A stretch of DNA of 64,000 nt from Hirschia maritima DSM 19733 (GTDB lineage: Bacteria; Pseudomonadota; Alphaproteobacteria; Caulobacterales; Hyphomonadaceae). Shown in pieces: positions 10,850 to 19,425 of this stretch. Numbering within the stretch: the first letter of the stretch is position 1; each line of letters opens with the position of its first letter. Under the pieces are notes generated by a model that was not told where the DNA came from, did not search any database, and worked only from the letters and a program-made list of their open reading frames with translations. The position numbers and the translations under genes were made by a program. The stretch covers positions 189,523 through 253,522 of the forward strand of contig NZ_KB899546.1 in assembly GCF_000378345.1 (NCBI RefSeq), read 5' to 3'.

Positions 10850-10885
10850 ATTACAAACTCCGTTAAACTGAACGGAGTTTGTAAT
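10850..10885 (+). terminator. Stem-loop after acnA
   Basis: A perfect 15-bp inverted repeat (attacaaactccgtt / aacggagtttgtaat) with a six-base loop begins 13 bp after the aconitase stop. It is followed by acgtttt, a weak T stretch, so it may act as a terminator or an mRNA 3'-end stabiliser. Confidence 0.7.
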
Positions 10886-10964
10886 ACGTTTTGCGTCTCA
10901 CTCCGTGCTCACATTGTCTTGATTGGCAAGTTTTGGTGCAATGCGGTATACAATGCCCATGATA

Positions 10965-11690
10965 ATGAAAAAATTCCTCCCCCTCGCTTTGTCATTCAGC
11001 TTGCTGGCTGGCGCATCACAGAGCATTGCAGAAGATAAAAGTGTTGAGAAACAAGATACTGTTTCTGTTCAAGAAGAAACTCTGTCTCCGTTTGTAGAAT
11101 TATACACAAGTCAATCTTGTCCTCGTTGTCCAAAAGCAAATGAACGGTTCAAAGAATTTGCTCTCGAACAAGATATCATTGCCGTAACTTTCCCAGTCGA
11201 TATTTGGGATTATATGGGCTGGAAGGATACTTTTGCTCAGGAAGAATTTACGGCACGCCAAAAAGCAATAAATACACACATGGGCCGCCGAGGGCCTTAT
11301 ACGCCTCAAGCAGTATTCAATGGTGAAAAACACTGCTCTGCGGTGAAAAAGAAACCGATGGAGCGCCGCTTAAAAGACACTCGCAATGCTCGCGACGAAA
11401 TCAAAGTTCAATATGATGGTGCAGAGCTTTCAATTGCAGGCAATGATAAACCCCTCGAAGTATGGATTGTGGACTACACACCTGGTGATACATTTGAAAC
11501 ACCCAAAAGTGGAAACAATTCAAATAAAACAATGCTATATCACAACCGCGCAATTGACCTAGCATCGGCTGGGACTGTAGAGAAATCAGGTGGTATTTTA
11601 CAGGCAAATTGCCAAGATCATTGTGCAATTGTATTCCAAGAACCTGCTCATGGAAAAGTAATTGGGGCCATTAAATACCCCAATTCTTAA
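10965..11690 (+). CDS. DUF1223 thioredoxin-fold secreted protein
   Basis: Predicted exported protein of about 241 aa in the DUF1223 family. After a signal peptide (MKKFLPLALSFSLLAGASQS) comes FVELYTSQSCPRCPKANERF, the DUF1223 landmark, with a CPRC pair at about residues 52-55 resembling a thioredoxin active site. The conserved GRRGPYTPQAVFNG region (about residues 105-118) follows. The longer ORF from a TTG at 10923 is unlikely because it buries the signal peptide; ATGs at 10953 and 10959 are also possible. A redox role in the periplasm is plausible but unproven for the family. Confidence 0.83.
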   Translation: MKKFLPLALSFSLLAGASQSIAEDKSVEKQDTVSVQEETLSPFVELYTSQSCPRCPKANERFKEFALEQDIIAVTFPVDIWDYMGWKDTFAQEEFTARQKAINTHMGRRGPYTPQAVFNGEKHCSAVKKKPMERRLKDTRNARDEIKVQYDGAELSIAGNDKPLEVWIVDYTPGDTFETPKSGNNSNKTMLYHNRAIDLASAGTVEKSGGILQANCQDHCAIVFQEPAHGKVIGAIKYPNS

Positions 11691-11711
11691 GCGAATAAAT
11701 ATAGTTGAAAG

Positions 11712-12734
11712 CTAGTCTTTTGGAGCGATTGCAATGTCTTCAATGGGGGTTGTCATAATATTGAAATCCATTCTAGAAATTTCAAATGCCCACCCTGCTA
11801 CTTTATCTTCTATGTCTTGTAGCTGAGCTATAGTTGCATCGCGTTCTACTTCAATTGCACCTGAAAAAACCGCCCAGTATTTATCTTTATCTCGAAACAA
11901 TTCTGCCTCAAGTACAAGACCAAGGTGAGTGATGGTTCTGTGAATCGCTACCGGATCACCTTCAATCTCGTCTCTCGGCACTACATCAATCGGGTCAAAA
12001 CGCGATAAAGCTAAAGCAGGTGGATTAGGTGTGTAATCTGCTAATAGAAGTGCATCCTCGAACGGTTTATCTAACTCAAATCGTCCAGGTGCATCTAACT
12101 TTACACGAAGCGCATAAGACGTGCCGTCAGCAAATTCGACTTGGGCTTTCGCAATATCGCCGACACCTATATTGATGACATCAAGGTCTAGCCAACGGGT
12201 TAGGTTTTGCAAAGGTGGAAACACGCTAGCATTAACAGCCCATGTCTGCATTTCGTCTGGTTTTCGGATGTAGGGAGACCCATTTTTAAACCCTACAATC
12301 AAATCAACTAGCTTATCGTCTTCATAGTTTGAAACTTGCATCAAAGCGCCAGTTCCACCGGCATAAGGGTCACCTAATCCCAAACTATCGAATTTTTTAG
12401 GATCTAAGGTCATTTGGCGGTCAAACGTCATCGACGCCAAAGCTTCTGAAAGATTAGCTATCGCCTGGATACGTATGGGGTAGCGCCCACGTTCAGTTAA
12501 AAACCACTCCTGCCCATCACGCCTTAAATGATAAGAACCTTCTTGCGTTGTAACTTTAATTTCTTCGGCTGCTGTCACATCAGCTTCAAAAGCAGGAAGA
12601 ACTACGGTGCCTTTTCGGTCTTCGAGCTTGTTTCTTGATAGATCCATTCCAGATAAAAATGACATACCAATTGCTAACGCAGCTAAAGCACTAGCACCAA
12701 GCAAGATACGAGAGCGTTTCTTCGCGATAGACAT
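11712..12734 (-). CDS. DUF4340 protein, last gene of Gld-type ABC cassette
   Basis: A 340-aa protein with an N-terminal membrane anchor (about residues 9-28) and a large extracytoplasmic part. Segments such as VTTQEGSYHLRRDGQEWFLT (about residues 61-80) and LGLGDPYAGGTG (about 118-129) match the DUF4340 repeats that usually follow GldG-like genes. It starts within the stop of the upstream GldG-like gene (TAATG overlap). Its function is unknown; the context indicates a periplasmic partner of the ABC complex. Confidence 0.8.
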   Translation of the reverse strand: MSIAKKRSRILLGASALAALAIGMSFLSGMDLSRNKLEDRKGTVVLPAFEADVTAAEEIKVTTQEGSYHLRRDGQEWFLTERGRYPIRIQAIANLSEALASMTFDRQMTLDPKKFDSLGLGDPYAGGTGALMQVSNYEDDKLVDLIVGFKNGSPYIRKPDEMQTWAVNASVFPPLQNLTRWLDLDVINIGVGDIAKAQVEFADGTSYALRVKLDAPGRFELDKPFEDALLLADYTPNPPALALSRFDPIDVVPRDEIEGDPVAIHRTITHLGLVLEAELFRDKDKYWAVFSGAIEVERDATIAQLQDIEDKVAGWAFEISRMDFNIMTTPIEDIAIAPKD

Positions 12735-14620
12735 TAACGACTTCTCCCCTTGCTACGGTTTCTCCAGCCAACAACTCCAAATCCAATAAACATAATTAGA
12801 ACCGGCGGAAGCCAAACATTAAACAAAGCCAAACGCCCTGCTAATTGATCGATATCAATCCTGAACTCTCGTTCTATTTCTCGTAAACGTCGGCGTATCT
12901 CAACAGCTTCTGCTCTGAATCGTGCCAATTCCTCAGCTTCCGCCTGATCGACATCACCCAAACTAGACGTGTTGGAAAGTAGTCCTCCCCCTGCTCCAGC
13001 GGCACGCAATTCATCTAAGCGAGATTCGGTTTGACGAAGACGAATTTGCAAAATCTCTTGCTCTTCATACAAGCGTTCACGAGCGGAAGCTCGCATTTCA
13101 TCCACGCGCGTCATAGGCCGCGCTGAAGGTGCACGAGAACGCAAATTTACAAGCGCATCTGAGCCAGAAAGATTGTCCATTGCATTTAGAATAAACGCTG
13201 CATTGTCAGCGACTGGAGCTCCACCATTTGGGCTAACATAGAAAGAGTCATCAAATATATCTGCATCAGATATCATAATGATATCAACAGACTGAGGCGA
13301 TTTTTCAATATGGGGGTATTGAGTTTCTGGATCATTGGCTAGCGCAGCTAGCACTGGATCTCTGGGAATTACTAATGGTGGAATTTGATCCGTGAAACGT
13401 GAAGATAACGCACCTGTCAATCGCCCTGCCAATATTTGAGAAGTCCCCAATGCCGAGTAATTATTGAGAAGCTCGCGAGGCGTAACTTCGCGACCAGCTA
13501 ATTGAGAGTTGATCATCATGGACTCTTTTGAAGTCCAGATAAGAGGCGTGAACTCAACTCCCGTTGAAGGGGTTACAACCAAAGATCCCACTGCCCCGAA
13601 ATTTATCGCACGCGTTAAATCCGCTGTTACAGGATCATCATCAGACATGTTTGATCTTGGCGGTGCAATAAACAAAGGCTGTGCTTCCACAAACCTTCGT
13701 CCCTCTTCTATACGTTCGACTGGCAAACCAATTTCACGGTCAATCACAACTTCATCGACCGGGGAAAGCCCAAGCATAGTTTCTACTCGGCCCAATGATG
13801 ACGACAATTGAGCGCGACGACCACGCTCTGCAATAGCTGCTTTAGAAGTTGGATCCAAAGCAATCACAGCTCGCCCTATTCTAAGTAAACCTTGCTCGAT
13901 AAGGTATTGCTGACGCGGTGAAAGCTTGGGCGGGTGCACAATCATTAGTGCATCCAAATTTTTGGGTAGTGCTACAAAATCTGGTTCAATTTGCACGATT
14001 TCAAAGCTGCGGGCCAATTCACGCAAAACATAGTAATCACGCGGAGATTGCCCCGTTCCCGTTAGACTTGTTAAGCTTGTTAAAACCCCAATTCGTGCAG
14101 GCGTTGGATCGTCCAATTGGGAGATAAGTTTTACCAAGTCATACTCAAGTAGCGCCTCTCTTTCAGGCGCAAGATATGGTATGACTATCTGATCATCCAC
14201 AGAGTTTCTGCCAACAATGGCAAGGTATAGTGGGTCACCTGAATCCGTCTGTGTCGATTGTACACCCGCATCAATTAAACGCTCTTCCTCATCAGAAAAA
14301 GCTTCAGGATCAATCTCTTTGACAATCACGTCTCCATCTGATCGAGCAGAGATTTCCGCAAGCAATTCCCTTACACGGGCACCATAAGCTCGAATGGCTG
14401 GATAATCAGCTGCTAGACGGCGTGAGTACACGAATTGCAATTCAACAGGCTCAGCAAGAGAAGAAGCAACTTCCTCAGCGGCGTCAGACAGAGTGAATAG
14501 ACGGTTTTCGGTCATATCTAGGCGCGCGCCAGATAGCCAATTTTGGGATGTTATATTCAGGCCGCCAAATATGATGACAGCCAGTGCAGTCATGATAATT
14601 GTAAATTTTTTGGTGCTCAT
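12734..14620 (-). CDS. GldG-family ABC auxiliary protein
   Basis: A 628-aa membrane-anchored protein with an N-terminal helix (about residues 8-24) and a C-terminal helix (about residues 600-620) flanking a large extracytoplasmic region. The sequence LDMTENRLFTLSDAAEEV (about residues 33-50) is the hallmark N-terminus of the GldG/ABC-type uncharacterised transport family. A coiled-coil, Arg/Glu-rich segment (about residues 505-595) precedes the last helix. In Bacteroidetes GldG works with GldA/GldF in gliding, but this cassette is widespread in non-gliding Proteobacteria where its substrate is unknown. Its ATG immediately follows the permease stop with no gap. Confidence 0.85.
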   Translation of the reverse strand: MSTKKFTIIMTALAVIIFGGLNITSQNWLSGARLDMTENRLFTLSDAAEEVASSLAEPVELQFVYSRRLAADYPAIRAYGARVRELLAEISARSDGDVIVKEIDPEAFSDEEERLIDAGVQSTQTDSGDPLYLAIVGRNSVDDQIVIPYLAPEREALLEYDLVKLISQLDDPTPARIGVLTSLTSLTGTGQSPRDYYVLRELARSFEIVQIEPDFVALPKNLDALMIVHPPKLSPRQQYLIEQGLLRIGRAVIALDPTSKAAIAERGRRAQLSSSLGRVETMLGLSPVDEVVIDREIGLPVERIEEGRRFVEAQPLFIAPPRSNMSDDDPVTADLTRAINFGAVGSLVVTPSTGVEFTPLIWTSKESMMINSQLAGREVTPRELLNNYSALGTSQILAGRLTGALSSRFTDQIPPLVIPRDPVLAALANDPETQYPHIEKSPQSVDIIMISDADIFDDSFYVSPNGGAPVADNAAFILNAMDNLSGSDALVNLRSRAPSARPMTRVDEMRASARERLYEEQEILQIRLRQTESRLDELRAAGAGGGLLSNTSSLGDVDQAEAEELARFRAEAVEIRRRLREIEREFRIDIDQLAGRLALFNVWLPPVLIMFIGFGVVGWRNRSKGRSR

Positions 14621-15439
14621 CTAGCTGGCCCTCCGGCTAGCAATCCAGAGAGTATTCAATACCAGCCACAAAATGATGAACCCAGAATAGAACAATAGCG
14701 CACGCAGCTCTAACACACCGCGTTGTGCTGCCTCAAAATGCGTAAGGAAAGAAAAGCTCCTCGCGTTTTCTGCTACGCCAGCACCAAATAATTCAGCCAA
14801 TCCAGACGCAACCAAAGGTAAGCCCATTGCCGTAAAAACAAACCCGATTGTCACTGCCATCACGAATGCGACGACTTGATTGCCAGCAAGAGCGGACATT
14901 GCCGAACTCAACGCAATATAGCCTCCTGCCATCATAAAGCTCATAAGGTAGGCCAGAATGATAGCGGTATTGTCCGGTGAACCGAGATAATTAACTGTTA
15001 CCCACATCGGAAAGGTCAATAAAAGCGCTATACCAGCCACACTCCATGCCGCCAGAAACTTACCTATCGCAAGGGACCAAATAGGCGCAGGCAGCGTTAG
15101 CAATAGTTCCAAAGTGCCTGACCGAATCTCCTCTGCCCACAATCGCATTGTTACTGCTGGCAAGAACACAAGATAGAGCCAAGGGTGAAAGAAAAAGAAC
15201 GGCGCTAAATCTGCACGGTTTGTATCAAAAAAGCGGCCAATTTCAAAAGTGAATGCACCCAATGCCAATAAGAAAACAGCAATGAAAACGTAAGCTAATG
15301 GCGTAAAAAAATAAGCCCTTAACTCGCGTGCAAAAACAGAAGAAACAGCTGCAATTGCCGCCCGCCGCCGCGAACTTCGGCTCATGTGTGCATGCACTTC
15401 TTCTGCGGTATCTGAGGTGGAAGAGTTTTCGATGTTCAT
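14621..15439 (-). CDS. ABC-2 type permease, GldF-like
   Basis: A 272-aa polytopic permease with about six hydrophobic segments. Features of the GldF/ABC-2 family include FARELRAYFFTPLAYVFI (about residues 37-54) and MRLWAEEIRSGTLELLLTLP (about residues 97-116). The start overlaps the ATPase stop by ATGA. A positively charged cytoplasmic N-terminus (RSSRRRAAIAA) precedes the first helix. It probably pairs with the adjacent ATPase and the GldG-like and DUF4340 proteins. Confidence 0.88.
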   Translation of the reverse strand: MNIENSSTSDTAEEVHAHMSRSSRRRAAIAAVSSVFARELRAYFFTPLAYVFIAVFLLALGAFTFEIGRFFDTNRADLAPFFFFHPWLYLVFLPAVTMRLWAEEIRSGTLELLLTLPAPIWSLAIGKFLAAWSVAGIALLLTFPMWVTVNYLGSPDNTAIILAYLMSFMMAGGYIALSSAMSALAGNQVVAFVMAVTIGFVFTAMGLPLVASGLAELFGAGVAENARSFSFLTHFEAAQRGVLELRALLFYSGFIILWLVLNTLWIASRRAS

Positions 15440-16182
15440 GCTTGCTCACCTTCTTCATGCGTTAAAAGTGAAAAAGCATCCTCCAAATTGTGTGAAACTG
15501 AATTATCCACGAGTCCCGCTGGAGTATCATCAGCCACGATCTTACCTCCATCGATAACGACAGCCCGTGAACACATCGCCTGAACCTCATCCAATTGATG
15601 AGTGGAAATCAAGATAGCCTTTTCCTTCGACATACGGTCAATCAAGCTACGCACAGCTCGTTTTTGATTGGGATCTAGTCCATCAGTTGGCTCATCCAAT
15701 ACTAATACAGGCGGATCGTGAATTATTGCACCGGCTAGCCCAACACGCCGCTTATACCCTTTTGACAAGGTATCAATGGACCGATCAATCACTGTTTCGA
15801 TACGCGCATCAGCGATGACACGATCTAAGGCCCACCTGGTTTGAGAAGCAGAAAGTCCGTGCGTACCGGCTAAAAATGTCAAGAAACCACGCGCCGTCAA
15901 ATCTCCATACAGCGGCGCTCCTTCAGCCAAATAGCCGAGCGCTATTTGCGCATTTTCTCTTTCTTGCCGAATAGATGCCCCTGCAATAAACGCGTCCCCA
16001 CTGTCGGGTTCAAGATATCCAGACACCATGCGCATTGTTGTAGATTTCCCAGCTCCGTTTGGTCCGAGAAACGCAACAACCTCACCTTTTTGAACGGTGA
16101 ACGAAATGCCTCTAACAGCGTGCTTTTTGCTCGCACCTACGCCATATGCTTTTGCTAGACGATCAATCTTCAACAAACTCAA
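15436..16182 (-). CDS. ABC transporter ATPase, GldA-like
   Basis: ABC ATPase heading the four-gene cassette. It has Walker A GPNGAGKST, a signature LSKGYKRRV (Gly at the third position replaced by Lys, common in this subfamily), Walker B VLVLDEPTDGLDP and the H-loop ISTHQLDE. The open frame runs from 16275, but a TTG at 16180-16182 has ggag seven bases upstream and gives the expected MSLLKIDRLAKAYG N-terminus, so about 248 aa is preferred. The extra 31 codons upstream do not resemble the family. Confidence 0.88.
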   Translation of the reverse strand: MSLLKIDRLAKAYGVGASKKHAVRGISFTVQKGEVVAFLGPNGAGKSTTMRMVSGYLEPDSGDAFIAGASIRQERENAQIALGYLAEGAPLYGDLTARGFLTFLAGTHGLSASQTRWALDRVIADARIETVIDRSIDTLSKGYKRRVGLAGAIIHDPPVLVLDEPTDGLDPNQKRAVRSLIDRMSKEKAILISTHQLDEVQAMCSRAVVIDGGKIVADDTPAGLVDNSVSHNLEDAFSLLTHEEGEQA

Positions 16183-16340
16183 AGATAGTCTCCGACTTTT
16201 GTGCTGAACCCAAATCGATTCACTGAAGATGTATTGATACATTGCGTCGAGCATTAAGCAAAGAATTGCTTGCACAACATCACATTAAAAATCATTTCAA
16301 TGCGCTAAAAAAGAAAGCAAATTGTGGGGGGGGTTTAGGT

Positions 16341-16424
16341 TGTCGGGCAGACTTGGAACGATTGGCCACGGGGGGCTGGGGGGCTGTTGGGTCCGAGACC
16401 GTTTACTTCTCAGCCTGTCCGACA
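16341..16424. ncRNA. Possible structured RNA element, G-rich
   Basis: Bases 16341-16350 and 16415-16424 can form a 10-bp stem with one G-U pair. Inside are G6-CT-G6-CTGTT-G3 (16370-16391) and a small ggtc/gacc hairpin, with an eight-G run just upstream (16326-16333). This is distinct from surrounding AT-rich DNA. I do not recognise it as SRP RNA, 6S RNA or a known riboswitch, and transcription is not shown. Confidence 0.3.
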
Positions 16425-16570
16425 TGGTTAATTTGGGGTGAATCATGTGATTTGAAAAGGGGGGAGATGCCAAAAAAACTGTAAAAACTGAATTTATCTG
16501 GTTAATTCGATGTCATGATCGTTAATTCAACAGTATTTCACTTTACGAAAACTTGAAACCTTACATTTCG

Positions 16571-16606
16571 AAAAGAAAAAGCCCCGATCCATAAGACCGA
16601 GGCTTT
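16571..16606 (-). terminator. Rho-independent terminator of the BI-1 gene
   Basis: On the minus strand a 12-bp stem (two G-U pairs) between 16595-16606 and 16578-16589 with a five-base loop is followed by a T-rich tail. It begins about 30 bp after the BI-1 stop. Confidence 0.85.
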
Positions 16607-16637
16607 GACGAATTCAAATTAAGTTTAAACCGGAAAC

Positions 16638-17375
16638 TTAATCGTCACCACCTGACATAAGCGCCAGAATAAACTGGAACAGGTTGATGAAATTTAGGTA
16701 GAGGCTAAGTGCACCATAGTTTGTTGCAACAGCCATCGAACGAGATTCACCACCTAAGGCATAATATGTGTGCTTCAAACGCTGAGTGTCATACGCCGTT
16801 AGGCCTGAGAAAATCAGAACACCACCGACAGAAATAATGAATTCCATCATACTGGATTTCATAAACATGTTCACAACACCCGCAATGATCAGACCGATTA
16901 GCCCCATTATCAGAAATGTTCCGAACCCTGAGAGATCTTTTTTCGTGGTATAACCAAACAGGCTAAGCCCACCAAAGGCTGCTGCTGTTACGAAAAATGC
17001 TTTACCGATTGTCAGGAAGTCTACGCCAGCACCAACGCGAGCCGCAAGAACCCAATAACCAAGACTTGCACCAAGAAGTGATACGACGGACCAGTAGATG
17101 ATCCCGGAGGCCATTGGCGAAGGATTGCGCATCACAAATGATGAAACAAGCAAAATTCCAATCGGGCCAAACATAACCACGAATTTCAGCGGTGTACCAA
17201 ACACAAGCGCTGTAACGGGCGCTACGGAACCGACAACATATGCAATCACTGCAGACAGCACCAACCCAAGCGCCATCTTGTTGTAGATGCCGAGCATAAA
17301 GCTACGCAGGCCCGCATCCACGGACATATCAGCAGAACCGACACCTGCATTTTGTGAATATTGATAGTTCGACAT
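16638..17375 (-). CDS. Bax inhibitor-1 / YccA-YbhL family membrane protein
   Basis: Seven-helix inner-membrane protein, 245 aa, of the BI-1 (TMBIM) family. The conserved motif GLTAYDTQRLKHTYY (about residues 191-205), including the Asp implicated in pH-sensitive ion leak of bacterial relatives, is present. The N-terminal region before the first helix is polar. Members bind FtsH or behave as Ca2+ leak channels in some bacteria, but the role here is not determined. It is a single-gene unit with its own terminator. Confidence 0.93.
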   Translation of the reverse strand: MSNYQYSQNAGVGSADMSVDAGLRSFMLGIYNKMALGLVLSAVIAYVVGSVAPVTALVFGTPLKFVVMFGPIGILLVSSFVMRNPSPMASGIIYWSVVSLLGASLGYWVLAARVGAGVDFLTIGKAFFVTAAAFGGLSLFGYTTKKDLSGFGTFLIMGLIGLIIAGVVNMFMKSSMMEFIISVGGVLIFSGLTAYDTQRLKHTYYALGGESRSMAVATNYGALSLYLNFINLFQFILALMSGGDD

Positions 17376-17580
17376 TGAACACCTTTTGTCTAAGTTGAAG
17401 ACGTTAGAAACTTATAATTGTTCTGAATATAGGAAAGATTGAGGCAATTTTCCAGAAAAATCGGAGATTCTCACCTAAAATTACTTTGTCTTCCCAACAT
17501 TCGATTTCAAATTGGTTTTAGACCTGATAGAATTTACCAAGAATTAAATTTAAACTCCTGCCTTTCGTGCAGAAACATAT

Positions 17581-18120
17581 ATGTCTTACCGATTATTTGC
17601 AGCCTTACCGATTCCCGAAGATATATGCGATATGCTCAAATCCATGCAAAATGGATTGAGTGGCGCAAACTGGCGAAATAGAGAAAATTTTCATCTCACA
17701 CTCAGCTATTATGGCGATGTATCAGGAAATACAGCTCATGATTTGGATGCAATCCTTGCAAATATAAACATTGCCCCAATTAAAATGAGCCTTAAAGATG
17801 TCGGCCAATTTGGCGGCTTCGAACCTCACACACTTTGGGCTGGCATTTCGCCAAATGAGAATATTTTAAGGTTAGCTAAAAAATGCAAGCGCCCAAACCG
17901 TGAGCTTCACTTGCATCATGACAAACACAATTACACACCTCATGTGACGCTTGCATACCTAAACGGCATATCTTCGGAAGCTGTCAGCGAATACCTTCAG
18001 CGCCATTCCATGTTTGAAACGCCCGAATTTACCATCGACCGTTTCGCTCTGTATTCTTCGCACCCGGGCAAATACCAAAGCCACTATGAAGAAGAAGCTT
18101 CATATCCTCTTATGGGGTAA
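17581..18120 (+). CDS. thpR: RNA 2',3'-cyclic phosphodiesterase ThpR
   Basis: Member of the 2H phosphoesterase superfamily (LigT/ThpR) that opens 2',3'-cyclic phosphates on RNA ends. The 179-aa protein has both catalytic H-x-T motifs: HLTL at about residues 38-41 and HVTL at about residues 121-124, spaced as expected. The N-terminal YRLFAALPIP is the usual family beginning. Likely monocistronic. Confidence 0.92.
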   Translation: MSYRLFAALPIPEDICDMLKSMQNGLSGANWRNRENFHLTLSYYGDVSGNTAHDLDAILANINIAPIKMSLKDVGQFGGFEPHTLWAGISPNENILRLAKKCKRPNRELHLHHDKHNYTPHVTLAYLNGISSEAVSEYLQRHSMFETPEFTIDRFALYSSHPGKYQSHYEEEASYPLMG

Positions 18121-18225
18121 CAGCTGGAAAATAACAGTTGTTATAGATACTTGCCTTATTTCTATCATGGTTAAAGGAAAGAAATTAGTCTAAAAGGCAA
18201 TTTGCAACTGAGGGGTAAGTGCGAC

Positions 18226-18771
18226 ATGATATTTATAAATAAAGTAATTCAATCATTGAAATTATCCGTATTTCAAATACTTACACTAAGCTTCGCTTTT
18301 CTTACCGCAACTATGGTTCCTAATTATGCACAAGCCCAAGTAAAGGCCATTGGAAGCTTCAAGGATTGGCAAGTCTTTACCCAAAATATTGAAGGCGATC
18401 TTGTTTGTTTTGCAGCAACGGCCGCAAATGACAAAGCCCCTAAAGATGTTACGCATGGCGACATTCATTTTTTTGTAGCAAATTGGAAGTCAGGCGTTAG
18501 CAAAGGCCAACCTAGCTTGAAAGTTGGTTACGAATTGCGTGGAGATCTGCCTCCTCAAGTCATTATTGGACGTCAAAAATGGCGGATGTATACAGCCGGC
18601 AATGAAGGTTTTTTAGAAGACAAAGATGAGAATGGTGTCGTTAGAGCGCTGAAAAGAGGATCCACTTTACGCGTCGAAGCAGTTTCGGCACGCAACACGC
18701 GGACTGCCTACCACTTCTCCCTTAAAGGTTCATCTGCAGCGATTGACCGTGCAGCCGCAGCTTGCCGCTAA
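18226..18771 (+). CDS. Invasion-associated locus B (IalB)-like secreted protein
   Basis: Predicted periplasmic protein of about 181 aa with a long signal peptide ending near AQA (residues 30-37). The mature part begins with SFKDWQVFTQ and a following Cys, the pattern of IalB-family proteins common in Alphaproteobacteria, and ends with AIDRAAAACR, also typical. Start: ATG at 18226 with gaggggtaag upstream; a TTG at 18202 is in frame but less likely. The role outside Bartonella is not defined. Confidence 0.78.
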   Translation: MIFINKVIQSLKLSVFQILTLSFAFLTATMVPNYAQAQVKAIGSFKDWQVFTQNIEGDLVCFAATAANDKAPKDVTHGDIHFFVANWKSGVSKGQPSLKVGYELRGDLPPQVIIGRQKWRMYTAGNEGFLEDKDENGVVRALKRGSTLRVEAVSARNTRTAYHFSLKGSSAAIDRAAAACR

Positions 18772-18887
18772 AATTGTATCAACATCAAAAAATTTGATTG
18801 TTACGCTCAAAAATGCGCAAATGCTCATGTGTAATAGCTTCGCTGAACAATCCTGATAAGCGCTGACGCCCACATTCAGAGGATTTT

Positions 18888-19391
18888 ATGATCATTTCAC
18901 ATTTGATAACCATCATTGCGTGGCTCATTTTTGGAATGGCCAGCGCGAGCTTTGCAACGTCTCTAGGCTCACTACAATCGCTTCCATCATTCCTAAACGT
19001 GGCTTTGGAATATTGGCAGGGCTATATTCATGAGCCTATCTACAAAGCAATTGCCGTAAAATTCGAATTTCTAATCGACTTTATAATAGCGAGTGCAGTC
19101 GTTTTACATTCTCTGATTCGACAAAAATCTCGATTAAACCGATCCCACAAAGACCTAGCGATAGCATTGTCTCAAAAATCTCAAGCAATTGAATCTTTAG
19201 GTATTCCACTCAATCTTTCAGATACAAAAGCGATAAACAGATTAATTGATCGCGTAAAAACCGAAGGCATTGAAACAGACTCAGAAAACCTTCCAAGATC
19301 AAATTGGTTTTTCACAGCTCAAAGCTCATTGATGATCGCTATATTCTTTTCGGGTTCCATCTGGCTTTTCATACGACAAGTGATATATTGA
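18888..19391 (+). CDS. Unrecognised membrane protein
   Basis: A 167-aa protein I do not recognise. It has a hydrophobic N-terminus (residues 1-25), a second hydrophobic stretch around residues 60-80, a central charged and probably helical region (about residues 80-135) and a final transmembrane helix (about residues 145-163). agagga precedes the ATG by a suitable distance. The following gene is a small lipoprotein 34 bp downstream, so they may be co-transcribed. Confidence 0.7.
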   Translation: MIISHLITIIAWLIFGMASASFATSLGSLQSLPSFLNVALEYWQGYIHEPIYKAIAVKFEFLIDFIIASAVVLHSLIRQKSRLNRSHKDLAIALSQKSQAIESLGIPLNLSDTKAINRLIDRVKTEGIETDSENLPRSNWFFTAQSSLMIAIFFSGSIWLFIRQVIY

Positions 19392-19425
19392 TTACGTTGT
19401 CATAATTCTAATGTGAGTAATCAAA

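Larger units (their letters stand above)
16183..16637. other. Non-coding interval with a G-rich foldable element
   Basis: About 455 bp without a credible gene. It holds the promoter of the minus-strand ABC cassette, a G-rich segment at 16326-16424 whose ends pair, an AT-rich stretch, and the terminator of the BI-1 gene at 16578-16606. An 80-codon plus-strand frame (16242-16484) spans it but has no Shine-Dalgarno and reads as low-complexity protein, so I do not call it a gene. Confidence 0.6.

Noticed and set aside
16242-16484. 80-codon plus-strand ORF across the G-rich interval
   Set aside because: No Shine-Dalgarno, low-complexity translation, overlaps the ABC ATPase 5' region and the foldable G-rich element; treated as non-coding.
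16638-17580. ybhL RNA motif near the BI-1 gene
   Set aside because: The known motif lies upstream of ybhL-type genes. The obvious fold here is downstream of the gene, and I saw no matching structure in the upstream 200 bp.
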